Both the position numbers and the translations under genes were made by a program. Shown here in pieces: positions 62,621-64,000 of a stretch of 64,000 nt of DNA. Every line of letters starts with the position of its first letter. Position 1 is the stretch's first letter. The DNA is taken from positions 78,891 to 142,890 of the forward strand of contig NZ_PYSV01000012.1 in assembly GCF_003028415.1 (NCBI RefSeq), given 5' to 3'. Under the pieces are notes generated by a model. The model did not search any database. It was given only the letters and a program-made list of their open reading frames with translations, and was not told the origin of the DNA. Origin of the DNA: Deinococcus arcticus (lineage in GTDB: Bacteria > Deinococcota > Deinococci > Deinococcales > Deinococcaceae).

Positions 62621-63625
<1,005 letters not shown>

Positions 63626-63745
63626 GGGAGGGACCTTGGGGGCAGTGGCCTGCAGCGGCGCTGCAGGGAAGCCGGGGGCTATGGACGCCGTCCCCACCGG
63701 GCGCAACCGCGGTTCAGGGTCAAGCGGATGGGCCCAGCGTGAAGT

Positions 63746-63873
63746 TAAGGACGTTGCACCTCACGTTACGACTTTGCAGGAGAGCACCGCAAAGTCTCCA
63801 CTCCCGGTGCAACGTACTTTTTTCGATACTCGCTCCGCTCGGTTGATCTCAAGATCAACAGCGAGCTACTTAG
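63746..63873 (+). repeat. Dispersed structured repeat, copy C
   Basis: 128 bp, short form, almost identical to copy A. Its 5' outer arm has GGACG and the 3' arm CGTAC, so one base pair of the outer stem is broken. The same inner stem, T tract and second hairpin are present. The 63626-63745 interval before it has nothing else I recognise. Confidence 0.9.
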
Positions 63874-63918
63874 TGGTAGTCCGTTGACTCGGACATAATT
63901 TGCCGTTCTGAGCGGCAT

Positions 63919-64000
63919 TTAGGCCACATAAAGTGGGAGTGGTCTACCTCGTCCAACCTGCTCCAGCAACAGGAAGAGTCGCCGAGGTGGTCGCTCCGTG
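63919..64000 (-). CDS. Possible C-terminal fragment of a gene entering from the right edge
   Basis: On the minus strand a frame from the edge ends at TAA 63919-63921 (last residues RGRPLPLYVA). A small hairpin TGCCG-ctcagaa-CGGCA follows immediately. Only 26 codons are visible, so product and reality are uncertain; another frame is also open. GC content is lower here than in the neighbours. Confidence 0.25.
   Translation of the reverse strand, partial: TERPPRRLFLLLEQVGRGRPLPLYVA

Overview
The window is a gap-free stretch of chromosome from a Deinococcus-like bacterium. The evidence is the very high GC content, a UvrA2-type excinuclease paralogue, a long-chain polyprenyl synthase of the menaquinone type, a Thermus/Deinococcus-style caa3 oxidase (subunit II fused to cytochrome c, subunit I fused to III), paired glutamate dehydrogenases, and a TANNNT -10 box placed 5-8 nt before the start codon of about two dozen genes (leaderless mRNAs, as described in Deinococcus deserti). 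No rRNA, tRNA, CRISPR array or intact transposase was seen.

Region by region: 1-7023 holds a SCO1 copper chaperone (cut by the left edge), a stress-type membrane protein, a polyprenyl diphosphate synthase, a gdhA/gdhB pair, panB and a DUF420 oxidase-associated protein. 7216-12954 is the respiratory operon ctaA-ctaB-coxB-coxA. 13034-15618 is pabBA-pabC (p-aminobenzoate). 15921-22346 contains a frameshifted acetyltransferase, a secreted DUF4214-like protein, an Rrf2 regulator, pyrD, a guanidinium exporter under a guanidine-III riboswitch, several small proteins, a thioesterase and a histidine phosphatase. 22475-28278 has uvrA2, a MarR regulator with two operator palindromes, an HD hydrolase with a YfiT-type DinB protein, and a receiver-roadblock protein. 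28499-38020 has an iron-siderophore binding protein, a crotonase, a diguanylate cyclase, mdh, a MerR-like regulator, an M29 aminopeptidase, an ArsR/DUF2087 regulator, trmL-ispF and a catalytically dead GGDEF protein.

38017-48168 includes two related proteins of unknown function, a kinase/kinase/TelA operon, a response regulator, an acetyltransferase, a trypsin-like protease fused to an endonuclease I domain, an ABC-F ATPase and a DUF1540 protein. 48471-63625 includes a large PAS-GGDEF-EAL protein with degenerate catalytic motifs, a Tat-exported metallo-beta-lactamase-fold protein, an M16C peptidase, a secreted three-gene operon (Ig plus cohesin-like lipoprotein, secreted protein, dockerin protein), S4-domain proteins, ComF, DinB and ZapE.

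Between genes there are two kinds of repeated structure. The first is a dispersed element of about 130-150 bp present four times (16521, 20514, 28319 reversed, 63746); its nested stems carry compensatory changes. The second is a set of long terminator-like hairpins at the ends of converging genes, whose arms are made of short tandem words that differ from site to site. The strongest candidates for new biology are the cohesin-like/dockerin operon, the protease-nuclease fusion, the structured dispersed repeat, and an RBS-plus-AUG sequestering hairpin in front of the ArsR operon.
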